From positions 1 to 64,000 of the forward strand of contig NZ_QCYJ01000020.1 in NCBI RefSeq assembly GCF_003123685.1: a DNA stretch of 64,000 bases, read 5' to 3'. The notes beneath the pieces are model-generated. The model worked only from the letters and a program-made list of their open reading frames with translations, was not told the origin of the DNA and did not search any database. The translations under genes were made by a program, and so were the position numbers. Positions 18,550 through 27,236 of the stretch are shown piece after piece; within the stretch, counting starts at the first letter, position 1; each line of letters begins with the position of its first letter. The stretch comes from Nocardia aurea. GTDB lineage: Bacteria > Actinomycetota > Actinomycetes > Mycobacteriales > Mycobacteriaceae.

Positions 18550-19194
18550 TCACCCCGACGCCGAGGACGGTTCGGCATGATCGCGACGCAGATACGCACC
18601 GAGCAGAACGACCAATTCGTCCTCGAGTTGCCCGGACTCCACCGGCGCCCGCGCGGTGATGAGCCGATGCACGAGCGACTCCACCGCCGCCACGACTATC
18701 CGCGCACTGAGCGTGTTGTTCGCGACCGCCACCTCCGGATGACCGTCGAGCAGATGCGCGACCGCGCCGACCGCCAGATTCTCGCTGTCGTGCAACCGCG
18801 CCAGCAGCTCCGCCGAACGCGGCGCCTCCTCGAACAACACCCGGTGCAATCCCGGATCGGCGCGATGATTGTCGATCGTCGCACCGATGAACAGCCGGAG
18901 GATGTCATCGAGCCCCGCGGGCAGACCGCCCGCGAGCCGTTCCCGCAGAATCCGGCCACCCGCGTCGATATGCTCCTCCATCAGCGCGCGCAGTATCGCG
19001 TCCTTGTTCGGGAAATATTGGTACAGCGATCCGATCGACACCCCGGCCCGCTCCGCGATCCGATTGGTCGTCCCCGCCGCGTACCCGTGCTCGGAGAAAA
19101 CGTGAGCCGCCGCATCGAGGATCCACCGCCTCGTCTGGGCGGCACGCTGCTGTTTGGGCTGCTTACGCGGCCGAAACCGGTCCGTCGGCGCGAT
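18550..19194 (-). CDS. TetR family regulator with apparent ATC start codon
   Basis: A 214-residue TetR protein. The complete DNA-binding domain is open in this frame: RRWILDAAAHVFSEHGYAAG, then TTNRIAERAGVSIGSLYQYF. No ATG, GTG or TTG occurs before this domain. The best start is an ATC codon at 19194, placed 5 bases after the strong ribosome site AGGGGAGG. Starting at the internal GTG (19041) would cut the helix-turn-helix in half. It is divergent from an SRPBCC gene with a small palindrome between them, the classic repressor-target layout. A sequencing or mutational G-to-C change of an original ATG is the main alternative. Confidence 0.78.
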   Translation of the reverse strand: MAPTDRFRPRKQPKQQRAAQTRRWILDAAAHVFSEHGYAAGTTNRIAERAGVSIGSLYQYFPNKDAILRALMEEHIDAGGRILRERLAGGLPAGLDDILRLFIGATIDNHRADPGLHRVLFEEAPRSAELLARLHDSENLAVGAVAHLLDGHPEVAVANNTLSARIVVAAVESLVHRLITARAPVESGQLEDELVVLLGAYLRRDHAEPSSASG

Positions 19195-19247
19195 GGCGGC
19201 CTCCCCTGTCGAAAGCGAGTAGTCGGCCCATCCATGATCACACAGAA

Positions 19248-19261
19248 TTAGGCAACCCTAA
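19248..19261. promoter_or_regulatory. candidate operator between divergent tetR and SRPBCC genes
   Basis: TTAGG and CCTAA form an exact inverted repeat around a 4-base CAAC spacer. It lies 24 bp before the SRPBCC start and 54 bp before the regulator start. The location, more than the short length, makes it a plausible TetR operator. Confidence 0.4.
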
Positions 19262-19284
19262 CTATCCACCTGCGGGAGTCCACG

Positions 19285-19758
19285 ATGCGAACCATTCGAG
19301 TACAGACCGAACTACCGACCGACGCCGACCGGGTCTGGCAGGCGATGCGCTCACCGGCGACATTCCTGTACCTGTGCCGCGGACTGTTCGGCGTGCCCGC
19401 CCTCGCCGGCCGCGTCGAACCGTTCCGCGTCGGCGAACGCGGCACCGCATGGCTGTTCGCGTTCCACATCATTCCCGCGTACCGGCACACCATCGGCATC
19501 GTCGACATCGATGACGCCACCACGACGATTCGCACCAACGAACACGGCGGCATCATCAGGACCTGGAACCACACCCTGCACGTCGAGCGACTCGGCCCGG
19601 ACCTGTGCCGCTACACCGACACCGTCGAGATCGACGCGGGATTCGCGACGCCCGTCGTGACCCTGGCGGCGGTCGGGATCTTCCGCTATCGGCAGCGGCG
19701 GTGGCGGAAACTGGTCGATCAGCATCTGCTGCGGCAGGGGCCCGCTTACGAGAGATGA
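19285..19758 (+). CDS. SRPBCC (START-like) family protein
   Basis: A 157-residue helix-grip protein. It opens with the first strand MRTIRVQTELPTDADRVWQA, typical of the polyketide cyclase/START-like family, runs through alternating strands (GERGTAWLFAFHIIPAYRHT), and ends with a long basic C-terminal helix (FRYRQRRWRKLVDQHL). Such proteins bind hydrophobic ligands in a central cavity; the ligand here is unknown. ATG with GGGAG upstream. It is probably controlled by the divergent TetR regulator. Confidence 0.8.
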   Translation: MRTIRVQTELPTDADRVWQAMRSPATFLYLCRGLFGVPALAGRVEPFRVGERGTAWLFAFHIIPAYRHTIGIVDIDDATTTIRTNEHGGIIRTWNHTLHVERLGPDLCRYTDTVEIDAGFATPVVTLAAVGIFRYRQRRWRKLVDQHLLRQGPAYER

Positions 19759-20052
19759 GCGCTGGGATCCCGCTGCGTATTTCGGTCGGTCGTCGTCGGG
19801 GTGTGCCGAGGCCGGTATTCGAGTACGCGAATTTCATCAGCATGGCGGCGGGCGGCTGCGAATTCACATACCCGCATCGAGCGCGACCGCCGAGCCGCTC
19901 CCCTGAACCGTGCGTCCCTTCGCCGTCGACAGCTGTCGGGGCGCGCTACAGGATCAGCGGCATCTCGAATTCGGTGCGGGGATCCATCGGGTGCGACCGT
20001 GCTCCGACTACCTGCACGGCGGAACCCGTGAGACCGCGGAGGGCAGCCGCGG

Positions 20053-20490
20053 TCAGTCCACGCGGAACTCGATCGTGCCCGGCTCCGGCAGATGCGCGGT
20101 GCCGACGGTCAGGGTGGCGGTGAAATTGCCGACGCCGCCGGGGCGGAACATGGCCGAGCGGCCGATTCCCCAAGACCCCGGGCCCGGCACCGTGACGGTG
20201 CGCGAACCGGTCTCACCGGTGTCGAGATTGCGCCAGTCGAGCGTGATCGGCACCGAGCAGGCGCCGACCCCGTAGGTATTCGACCGAACCAGGAAACTGG
20301 CCAGGCCTCGACTTTCCGGACCGACACCCGCGTCGATCTGCGCGAGGCAGAGACCGCCCTCGGCGAGGGCATAGACGGTCGGGAAGTTGCGTACGTCGTA
20401 CACCGCGGAGGCCGGTGCGGCAGTGGCGCACAGACCCGCCGCCGCGACAGAAGCGACGCCGATCGTCAATGCTGACCTTGTTGCATTCAT
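20053..20490 (-). CDS. small secreted protein, function unknown
   Basis: A 145-residue exported protein. ATG has AAAGGAT upstream. A 28-residue signal peptide (SALTIGVASVAAAGLCATAA, then PASA) precedes a beta-rich domain with two Cys (GGLCLAQ and GACSVP) that may form a disulfide. It ends in an Ig-like strand pattern (TVTVPGPGSW, then GNFTATLTVG). Similar small secreted proteins are common and uncharacterised in Nocardia and Rhodococcus. A 294-bp space without a gene separates it from the SRPBCC gene. Confidence 0.72.
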   Translation of the reverse strand: MNATRSALTIGVASVAAAGLCATAAPASAVYDVRNFPTVYALAEGGLCLAQIDAGVGPESRGLASFLVRSNTYGVGACSVPITLDWRNLDTGETGSRTVTVPGPGSWGIGRSAMFRPGGVGNFTATLTVGTAHLPEPGTIEFRVD

Positions 20491-20894
20491 CGATATCCTT
20501 TCGGGTGAATCCGTGCTGACCGCGCCGGGAAGGGTCTCACGAAGGACTACCCGTGTATCGACATAGCGAACAATTCGGTACACCAATGGGATTGGGGTCG
20601 TGTGAGCGGCGGTACCGGCGTGGTATCGGGCTGTCGGCAGGTCAGCACCGGGAACTTGCCGGTGTCAGAGGCACGTCGTATTCAAGGCAGAATCGGCCCG
20701 GATTCGGGTTCCGCTGCTTCCACTGCGGACCGGAAGCGTCGACGAACCGGCAGCAGAAAGCGAGGGCTTGCGCCGCCGGACATAGCGTCAGAGGACCAAC
20801 CAACACGTTTGCAGATCATCGCTGTACCGAACCGGTCACCCACGTCCGCACGCGCGGGCTGCTCGCGTAGTCGGGTCCGCCCCGGGCATCGACC
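20491..20894. other. 404-bp region without a supported gene
   Basis: This stretch separates the secreted protein gene from the DHFR-like gene. Short frames exist on both strands but have no ribosome site, no domain motif and poor codon bias. The part next to 20490 should hold the promoter of the secreted protein gene. No repeat or hairpin stands out. Confidence 0.5.
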
Positions 20895-21473
20895 TCAGCC
20901 ATGCAGGGTAGGGCGGTAGACGAGCTCTTGGATATTGCCGTCCAGTGTCCGGCTCTCGATCAGCTCCAGGTCGAAGTCGGCCGCGCCTCGGAAGATCGGG
21001 TCGGAACCGGTCCGACCTGTGATGACAGGGAAGATCGTCACCTGGACGCGGTCGACCAGGCCCGCGGCCATCAACGCCCGATTCATCGACAAACTGCCGT
21101 GCGAGCGCAACGGCACGTCGGACTCCTGCTTCAGCCGGGCGACGACATCGACGGCATCACCGCTGACGACGGTCGCGTCCGGCCAGTCGAGAGGCCCCTC
21201 CAGGGTGGTCGACACCACCGTCGCCGGGAGACTCCTCATCCGGGTGACCCAGGGGTCACGCACCGACTCCTCGGTAGCGTCGGCCAGTATCTGCGTGAAC
21301 GCCCGATAGGTGTTGGCCCCGAACACCATCCGCTGCTCCGCCGCGTACAGGTCGAGTCGGTGGTCGAGCAGTTCGGGGCCTTGTTTTCCCCAGTAGCCGC
21401 CCCAGTCGCCACTGCTGGCGGTGCCGTACCCGTCGAGGCTGGAAAAGACATCGAAGGTGTAGGTGACGGTCAT
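20895..21473 (-). CDS. dihydrofolate reductase family protein (RibD C-terminal fold)
   Basis: A 192-residue reductase-fold protein. Start motif YTFDVFSSLDGYG and the following MVFGANTYRAF resemble the YyaP/RibD-C group rather than true FolA. VSGDAVDVVARLKQ and RSHGSLSMNRALMAAGLVD mark the NADP-binding half. The usual G-S-x-x-L motif is present as SHGSLS. ATG has GAGGAGAG upstream. Members reduce unknown pterin- or flavin-like substrates; some act as stand-alone stress reductases. Confidence 0.82.
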   Translation of the reverse strand: MTVTYTFDVFSSLDGYGTASSGDWGGYWGKQGPELLDHRLDLYAAEQRMVFGANTYRAFTQILADATEESVRDPWVTRMRSLPATVVSTTLEGPLDWPDATVVSGDAVDVVARLKQESDVPLRSHGSLSMNRALMAAGLVDRVQVTIFPVITGRTGSDPIFRGAADFDLELIESRTLDGNIQELVYRPTLHG

Positions 21474-21932
21474 GACGCTCTCCTCGGGTGCGGTTGATCC
21501 TGTCTACGGGTAGAGACCGGGGACCACGGCGAAACTCATCGCCGGTGGCCGCTCGAGCCCAATCGTCCCGGATGCGGCGCAGAACTCGACCGGCAGTGAC
21601 AGTGGTTTGCGGCCCACGCCGGATGCGTCTTGATGGCTCAACCTCGCGGGCAGGCGAGCGTGTGTCCGCGGTTCGACCTCTGGTCGATATCCGAGCGACC
21701 GGCCATCTTCACAAGCAGGCGCGGACCGTGCAGCCTACGGCCGACGCGGTGTCCGGCCTCCCACCAGCACGAGCCGTGCTCCGATACTCAGGCAATCACC
21801 CGGGAACCGAATGCGGCGAGTCTGAGAGAGAATGTAGGGGTGAGTGCAATCGGCAATGAGATCAGATATGAACTCGATGAACCGACAATCGGTGCATCGA
21901 TGGCCGAAACCGAACTCGGCGGCGGCTGACCC
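21474..21932. other. 459-bp region without a supported gene
   Basis: Frames on either strand are short, Arg-rich and lack start signals. No RNA gene or strong hairpin was recognised. The left part likely holds the promoter of the reductase gene, which reads leftwards. Confidence 0.45.
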
Positions 21933-22481
21933 ATGTCTGATCAGGAAGTACCGGGACGGCATTCCGCGCCACGGGTCGAAGGGAAGAGATCCGACGCGCG
22001 GGATCAGCTACGCCGGGAACTCGAAGGAATGAGGTCTGCCGAAACCGATTCGGCGGGGACCGGAGAAGGCGGGTCGAAAGTCGTCCGGCTACCGCGTCGC
22101 CCGCGTCGCGTGACAGATGACGCCGACGGTCGTCCCCACAAGACCTGGCGTTCGGAAGGTGACAGCCTCTCCGATCCGCCACCGACCAGGCCCGTGCTCC
22201 GCTCGGAACTACAGCGCGAGACAGGGTGGTGGCCGGTCGACCCGGGCCCGCCCCGCCCCGCCGCCCCGACGGCTGATCCTGGCGATGCGGACCACGAGGC
22301 GACTGTCTTCGACCTGGACGTACTGCGACGCAAACGCGCCGGTGGCGATGCCGCGACCGTTAATATCCGCCCCCGCCGAGTCGACAACAGCCCCGGCAAC
22401 AGGTCCGACACCGACGGTGACCGTGGCCGCAGCGGTGGCCCCGAATCTCCACCGACGGACGGACCTGCCGGGCAGCGATGA
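21933..22481 (+). CDS. hypothetical low-complexity protein
   Basis: A 182-residue predicted protein rich in Arg, Asp, Pro and Gly with no recognisable fold. A short helical start (DARDQLRRELEGMR) is followed by disordered sequence, and a short helix FDLDVLRRKR lies near residue 128. No clear ribosome site precedes the ATG. It could be a disordered regulatory protein or a false gene; codon use is only moderately supportive. Confidence 0.4.
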   Translation: MSDQEVPGRHSAPRVEGKRSDARDQLRRELEGMRSAETDSAGTGEGGSKVVRLPRRPRRVTDDADGRPHKTWRSEGDSLSDPPPTRPVLRSELQRETGWWPVDPGPPRPAAPTADPGDADHEATVFDLDVLRRKRAGGDAATVNIRPRRVDNSPGNRSDTDGDRGRSGGPESPPTDGPAGQR

Positions 22482-22633
22482 TTTCCCGTGACGCCGTCAC
22501 CTGCGTACCCGGGAATCACCCTGACATCATGTGAAACAGAGCGGAAGAACGTGTCCTCGCCATCCGAATCCCGGAAATGCGCGGTGCCGATTCCGTCCAC
22601 CGAATCGGTAGTGACATCCGGCCCGCACGCGAC

Positions 22634-22951
22634 CTATGCCTGGATGACCTCGATCTGCACCAACGCATTGAGCGAATCGCAACTGGCCCACGACTGATTC
22701 TGGCCGTACTGCACCGGGCCGTACTTCCAATAGACGAACGGGACCGGCCACGCGACGCACGTGAGCTTCACCTGATGCCAGGTCGGCAACTCACAATTCG
22801 CCATCCCCCCGGTATTGAAGACGTTGTAGAGGTGACAGTTCGCCTGCCACACCGGCACGTCGGCCTGGGCCACGCCGCCACCAGCGAGCACAGAGGCAGC
22901 GGTTGCGGCGACGACGACGACGCCTGCGGCGAATCGCTTCGCAGAGAGCAT
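22634..22951 (-). CDS. small secreted Cys-rich protein
   Basis: A 105-residue exported protein. ATG has AGGAGG 9 bases upstream. The signal peptide (AGVVVVAATAASVLAGGG, cleaved near AQA-DVP) leaves a 75-residue mature part with four Cys and many aromatic residues (VPFVYWKYGPVQYGQNQSW). Two disulfides are likely. No family recognised; its signal and strong start make it a real gene. Confidence 0.75.
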   Translation of the reverse strand: MLSAKRFAAGVVVVAATAASVLAGGGVAQADVPVWQANCHLYNVFNTGGMANCELPTWHQVKLTCVAWPVPFVYWKYGPVQYGQNQSWASCDSLNALVQIEVIQA

Positions 22952-23486
22952 TTCGAAACCTCCTGAATCGATGTTGTCTGAAAGATCGCCAGCGGGTCGC
23001 AGATGTTACTCGGACCTTCATCGATGGTGCGTCGCGCGGCATTCGAGAGCCTTGCATACACCTGGTCCTCACTGGATAACACCACTACCTCGGGCCATGG
23101 CCGAGGTAGGTCAACGACCTCCACCTACGGGCGTTCGTGAGTTGCTCAGGATGAGCCGCGCTACACCAACTGGTTGCCTGGAGATCCCGAACTTCGATAC
23201 CCGCAGGAGATCCCCTGCTGACCACCACCACCGCAGGCGGCATCGGAGACATCGCTGGTATCGGCAAATCACGGCACCGCCTGGGCAGCCAGAGTGGACG
23301 ACTCCACCCACAGGTCCGCACTTCAACGCGGAGACCTCCTACGACCAGCCCCCGATTCACGAAACCGCCACTGTCGAAGGATATTTCATTCTCGACACAG
23401 GAATCGTCGTTGATCAACTCGATCACCGGACAGTCGTCTACCGTCACGAACCGCGCAACTGCGGCGATCACCCTTCCGGTGCCCGC
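22952..23486. other. 535-bp region without a supported gene, left of the island junction
   Basis: Frames on both strands are present but have no domain, signal or convincing start. One minus-strand frame contains a plausible peptide near 23400-23470 and might be a decayed gene. This stretch is the last DNA before the tRNA-derived direct repeat and may be scar sequence from earlier integrations. Confidence 0.45.
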
Positions 23487-23603
23487 AGCGCGCGTTCTCG
23501 CAGAATCTATTCGCGGAGGAGCGCTGTTCTAGATCGAAACCTCTCCAGAAAAACAAAAGCCCGCTGGTCAGCGGGTGTTTGCGGGGCGGGCGGGGCTCGA
23601 ACC
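23487..23603. repeat. tRNA-3'-end direct repeat, left copy
   Basis: The left member of a pair of about 116-bp direct repeats, matching 25388-25503 with a few differences. It contains AGCGCGCGTTCTCGCAGAATC, a terminator, and on the minus strand a tRNA T-arm and acceptor 3' side. The IS1634-like element begins at its right edge, inside the T-arm. Confidence 0.75.
23548..23575 (-). terminator. Rho-independent terminator behind tRNA remnant (left copy)
   Basis: On the minus strand CCCGCTG and CAGCGGG form a hairpin followed by CTTTTGTTTTT. It sits directly after the tRNA 3' end, as tRNA terminators do. Confidence 0.65.
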
Positions 23604-25386
23604 TGAGTTTGTTCAGGTCAACGGGTTTCGGCTGACTGCACCGCGCTGACCAGGCATGACGGTTGTGGGGATGGTGGATTTCACGCACTAACCGGCCGGT
23701 AGAGTCGGGGTTCGTGGCGTTCATCCGGCGGGTCCGCACAGCGTCCGGCGCGACTGCGGTCCAGGTCGCCGAATACACCAGCGGCCGCCGTCAACGCATC
23801 ATCGCCCACATCGGGTCCGCCCACACCGACGCCGAACTCGGCATCCTGCTCGCCCGCGCCCGGGAACTGGTCGAAGACCGTGACCAGGGCCAACTCGACC
23901 TCGGTCTGGAACCGGTTCAGCCGCGTACGGCCCTGATCGGCGTACCAGCGGCACCGACGGACACCCTGCTCGAGACCACGCCGACCACCGCGTCGCCGGC
24001 TGGACCCGTCAGCCCGGGGCGGGTCACGGGCACCAGTTCCCGACTGCTGTTCGGTTCTCTGGCAACGGTTTACGACTCACTCGGCTTCACCACCGCCGTC
24101 GCCGACGACGTGTTCCGCGACCTCGTCATCGCGCGGCTGGTCGAGCCGACCTCGCTGGCCGACACCGGCCGGGTCCTCACCGAGATGGGCCGCGAACCCG
24201 CCTCCTACTCCACCCTGCGCCGCACGCTGGGCCGCGCCGTCAGCGCCGCCGATGGCTATCGCGACCGGATCGCCGAGGCGTGCTTCACCCACGCCACGAC
24301 CAGCGGTGACGTGTCGCTGTGCCTCTACGACGTGACGACCCTGTATTTCGAGGCGGAGAAAGAAGACCAGCTCCGCAAGGTCGGCTACAGCAAGGAACGC
24401 CGCGTCGACCCGCAGATCGTGGTCGGATTGCTGGTCGACCGGAACGGATTCCCTTTGGAGATAGGCTGTTTCGAGGGCAACAAGGCCGAGAAACACACGG
24501 TCGTGCCGATCGTGCGGCAGTTCCAGGCACGGCACCGGCTCGCCTCGTTCGTGATCGTCGCTGACGCCGGCATGCTGTCAGCGGAGAACCTGACCGCTCT
24601 CGACGACGCCGATCTGCGGTTCATCGTCGGATCCCGCGTCACCAAAGCCCCGATCGATCTGGAATCCCACTTCCACTGGCATGGAGAGATATTCACCGAC
24701 GGGCAGGTCATCGACACCGTCACCCCCAAACGCGGCGCGAACCTCGACAACAGTCCCTCGGTTCGCGCCGAACCGGTCTGGGACCCCGGCACCTATCCCG
24801 GATCGTGGCGGGCGGTCTGGGCCTACTCGACCAAACGCTGCCTCCGCGACAACCGCACCCTCAACGTCCAGGAAACCCGGGCGCGCGAGGTGATCGCGGG
24901 CGAGAAGGCCGACCGGGCACCGCGGTTCGTGAAAAACAGCAAGGCCGGCAAGACCCTCGACGAGGCCGCGCTCGCTCGGGCCCGCCGCCTGGCGGGCTTG
25001 AAAGGCTATGTGACCAACCTGCCGGTCGACATGATGGGCGCGGGTGAGGTGATCGGCTCCTACCACGATCTTTGGCATGTCGAGCAGTCGTTTCGCATGT
25101 CGAAGACCGATCTCGCCGCGCGGCCCATGTTCGCGCGGACCAGGGACGCGATCGAAGCTCATTTGACGATCGTGTTCACCGCGTTGGCGGTCGCACGCAC
25201 CGCGCAGGACCGGACCGGTGAGAGCATCCGGGCAAACGTGCGGCGGCTACGGGTCCTGCGGTCGGCGACGATCACGATCAACGGCGCCGAGCAGACCTTC
25301 GACCCGCACATCCCGGCCGATGAGCAGGCACTTCTGGCAGCGATGCGGGGCTGACGTCACGCACTAAGCCAAATGAACAAACTCGG
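23603..25386 (+). mobile_element. IS1634-family-like insertion sequence
   Basis: A 1.78-kb element with one transposase gene. Terminal inverted repeats share the core GAGTTTGTTCA at 23605-23615 and its complement at 25374-25384. A CACGCACTAA motif occurs near both ends in direct orientation. The insertion separates two tRNA-derived direct repeats and interrupts the left tRNA remnant. No clear target duplication can be defined, because flanking bases differ or rearranged later. Confidence 0.75.
23714..25354 (+). CDS. IS1634-family-like DDE transposase
   Basis: A 546-residue transposase. The N-terminal region (FIRRVRTASGATAVQVAEYT) is the family hallmark. DDE residues are visible: Asp in YDVTTLYFEAE near 205, Asp in VIVADAGMLSAEN near 282, and Glu in YHDLWHVEQSFRMSK near 455. 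Length matches intact IS1634 relatives (about 500-580 residues). GTG at 23714 was chosen because the longer frame reads into the terminal repeat region. It appears full length and may be active. Confidence 0.88.
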   Translation: MAFIRRVRTASGATAVQVAEYTSGRRQRIIAHIGSAHTDAELGILLARARELVEDRDQGQLDLGLEPVQPRTALIGVPAAPTDTLLETTPTTASPAGPVSPGRVTGTSSRLLFGSLATVYDSLGFTTAVADDVFRDLVIARLVEPTSLADTGRVLTEMGREPASYSTLRRTLGRAVSAADGYRDRIAEACFTHATTSGDVSLCLYDVTTLYFEAEKEDQLRKVGYSKERRVDPQIVVGLLVDRNGFPLEIGCFEGNKAEKHTVVPIVRQFQARHRLASFVIVADAGMLSAENLTALDDADLRFIVGSRVTKAPIDLESHFHWHGEIFTDGQVIDTVTPKRGANLDNSPSVRAEPVWDPGTYPGSWRAVWAYSTKRCLRDNRTLNVQETRAREVIAGEKADRAPRFVKNSKAGKTLDEAALARARRLAGLKGYVTNLPVDMMGAGEVIGSYHDLWHVEQSFRMSKTDLAARPMFARTRDAIEAHLTIVFTALAVARTAQDRTGESIRANVRRLRVLRSATITINGAEQTFDPHIPADEQALLAAMRG

Positions 25387-25387
25387 G

Positions 25388-25503
25388 AGCGCGCGTTCTC
25401 GCAGAATCCATTGGTGGAGGAGCGCTGTTCTAGATCGAAACCTCTCCAGAAAAACAAAACCCGCTGGTCACCGGGTGTTTGTGGGGCGGGCGGGGCTCGA
25501 ACC
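25388..25503. repeat. tRNA-3'-end direct repeat, right copy
   Basis: The right partner of 23487-23603, with the same order: AGCGCGCGTTCTCGCAGAATC, terminator, acceptor 3' side and T-arm. Here the tRNA sequence continues beyond the repeat into the anticodon arm. Two tandem tRNA 3' ends are usual where several elements have used one tRNA att site. Confidence 0.75.
25448..25475 (-). terminator. Rho-independent terminator behind tRNA remnant (right copy)
   Basis: On the minus strand ACCCG pairs with CGGGT around a short loop, followed by TTTTGTTTTTC. It has the same position relative to the tRNA 3' end as in the left copy, with a slightly weaker stem. Confidence 0.6.
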
Positions 25504-25529
25504 CGCGACCAATGGAGTACAAGTCCATA
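25482..25529 (-). pseudogene. tRNA-Thr(UGU)-like 3' half, probable att scar
   Basis: Read on the minus strand: an anticodon arm with stem ATGGA/TCCAT and loop CTTGTAC (anticodon UGU), a short variable loop, T-arm GCGGG-TTCGAGC-CCCGC and acceptor strand CCGCCCCA. The matching 5' acceptor strand and D-arm are absent upstream, so this is not a working tRNA. A tRNA 3' half truncated at the anticodon loop is the usual scar left at one end of an integrated element. Confidence 0.65.
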
Positions 25530-25621
25530 GCTGGCGGATAACTTCACCGAGACCGTTGTGTCTTCGGATAAGTAGTTCTATCAGCACAGATGCCGAGCGG
25601 CTGCGGACTCTTGAATACGTT

Positions 25622-25678
25622 GGTGTTCCACCATATTCGATCACGTCTTGTTGAAAAAGTAGAGTAAATGTAGACCTC
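25622..25678 (+). repeat. junction-associated block, copy 1
   Basis: About 57 bp, beginning with a CATATTCG core and ending with GAGTAAATG and GACCTC, that recur in similar order at 36184-36240. It lies about 90 bp inward of the truncated tRNA-Thr. The surrounding 340 bp up to the pentapeptide gene hold no gene. It may be an integrase arm site or an element terminus. Confidence 0.5.
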
Positions 25679-25868
25679 GATGAGTCAATAGACGTCGACG
25701 CTCGGGTTCACAGCCAGACTCCTCGCGATCCCGTGTCTAATCGAGCAAACTTTCGACAGCCGAGACCACAGAGTGTCGGCTGCGAAACAACCGGTCGGCT
25801 TGCCCGTAGTCCGCGTCAGGTACTCCGATGACTGGGTGAGATGAACTCGGATCACGGAGAATCGTACG

Positions 25869-27149
25869 ATGGCCGGTAAAGTGAGCGCGGTTCGCGCACG
25901 GGCACGTACGAAGGCGGCCACGCTGCGCGCGTGGGCGAGCAAAGACTCCCGCGCGGCATTGGGCCGCCGCATCGGACGGATCCGATTGTTCACCGCAGTC
26001 GCCCTCGCCCTGCTGACCGGACTAAGTGCCGCGTTCGTCGCGTACGGTTTCCTGCGCTGGACCATCTCGGTCGATACGAAGAAGGATGCCGCAGAGATCG
26101 ACGTCACCCGCGTCGCATTGACAGTCGTCGCGGGCGTCGGTGGCGTCGTCGCGTTGGTCATCGCATATCGACGCCAACGAGATATGGAAGAGTCTCGGTT
26201 CGTCGAGCGCTTTGGCGCTGCGGCTTCACAACTCGGCGCGACCGATGTCGCGGTTCGCATCGCCGGGGTGTATGCGATGGCGGGTGTCGCCGACGGATCC
26301 GACGGCCTGCACCGCCAGCAATGTATCAACGTACTGTGCGGATACCTGCGAATGCCTTACCGCCCTGAGTTTGGCGCCAACCACCAGAGCAAACTGATCC
26401 TCAAACAGCACCGTGCGAGTTCGGATGGCACACGCTCCGACGATCAGGAATGTCACCTCGAATACCGACACAACGATCGCGAAGTCCGCGCTACCATCGT
26501 CCGCGTCGTCGCTGACCATCTCCGCCCCACTGCCGAATCAAACTGGTCGTCATGCGACTTCGATTTTCGCACTGCACATCTTGAGAACATCGACCTCAGC
26601 AATGTGAAATTCTCGGGCGCTGCCAAGTTCGGTCGTGTGACTTTCTCCGGCTACGCCGAATTCGGCGGCGCCACCTTCCTCGGCCCGGCCGGGTTCGGCG
26701 GCGCGACCTTCCTGGGCACCGCCGGATTCGGCGGCACGACCTTCTCCGGCACCACTGGCTTCGGCAGCACAACCTTCTCCGACACCGCCAGATTCGGCGG
26801 CGCGACCTTCCTCGGCGCCGCCGGATTCGGCGGCACGACCTTCTCCGACACCGCCAGATTCGGCGGCGCGACCTTCCTCGGCGCCGCAGAGTTCGGTGGT
26901 ACGACCTTCTCTGGCATAGCCGAGTTTCACAACGTGAGATTCGCCAGCACCGCCGAGTTCGGTGATGCAAAATTCTCCGGCGATGCCTCGTTTGTACAGG
27001 TAGATTTCGGCACTGAGGCCATCTCCTTTGTCAGGCCAAAGCAGTGGGGTCCTCCGGCACCGGCATTCGACTGGGACCAGGATCTCAGCCAGAAACCCAC
27101 CAATGTCGAGCCACAAGATTGGCCGCCGATTGTCGTACCGGCCGCGTAG
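25869..27149 (+). CDS. membrane-anchored pentapeptide-repeat protein
   Basis: A 426-residue protein. ATG has GGAGA upstream. Two membrane helices lie at residues 40-62 and 83-101, followed by a cytoplasmic helical domain (SRFVERFGAAASQLGATD, then AGVYAMAGVAD) conserved in actinobacterial relatives. From about residue 235 to 385, pentapeptide repeats of the A-x-F-G-G and T-F-S/L-G pattern run as at least 25 units, forming a right-handed beta-helix. Some repeats are 60-bp exact DNA duplications. Pentapeptide proteins can mimic DNA or serve as scaffolds; this membrane type is uncharacterised. It ends 87 bp before the first gene of the STAND-caspase array and may belong to it. Confidence 0.82.
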   Translation: MAGKVSAVRARARTKAATLRAWASKDSRAALGRRIGRIRLFTAVALALLTGLSAAFVAYGFLRWTISVDTKKDAAEIDVTRVALTVVAGVGGVVALVIAYRRQRDMEESRFVERFGAAASQLGATDVAVRIAGVYAMAGVADGSDGLHRQQCINVLCGYLRMPYRPEFGANHQSKLILKQHRASSDGTRSDDQECHLEYRHNDREVRATIVRVVADHLRPTAESNWSSCDFDFRTAHLENIDLSNVKFSGAAKFGRVTFSGYAEFGGATFLGPAGFGGATFLGTAGFGGTTFSGTTGFGSTTFSDTARFGGATFLGAAGFGGTTFSDTARFGGATFLGAAEFGGTTFSGIAEFHNVRFASTAEFGDAKFSGDASFVQVDFGTEAISFVRPKQWGPPAPAFDWDQDLSQKPTNVEPQDWPPIVVPAA

Positions 27150-27236
27150 TCGAGGTAGCGGGAACAGCGGTGAGGTGGAAGATTTTTCAGTTGAGTTGAG
27201 CCAGTCCAGCGGTGACTTACGATGCGGGGAGGTTGC

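Noticed and set aside
22971..23606. A 211-codon plus-strand gene before the IS
   Set aside because: It reads into the tRNA repeat, has no domain or ribosome site and is His/Arg-rich.
23487..25503. The 116-bp direct repeats as ends of a composite transposon
   Set aside because: They contain tRNA sequence and a terminator, while the IS has its own short inverted ends inside them. An att-site duplication explains them better.
25482..25560. A complete tRNA-Thr gene
   Set aside because: No 5' acceptor strand or D-arm can be paired upstream; only the anticodon arm, T-arm and acceptor 3' strand are present.
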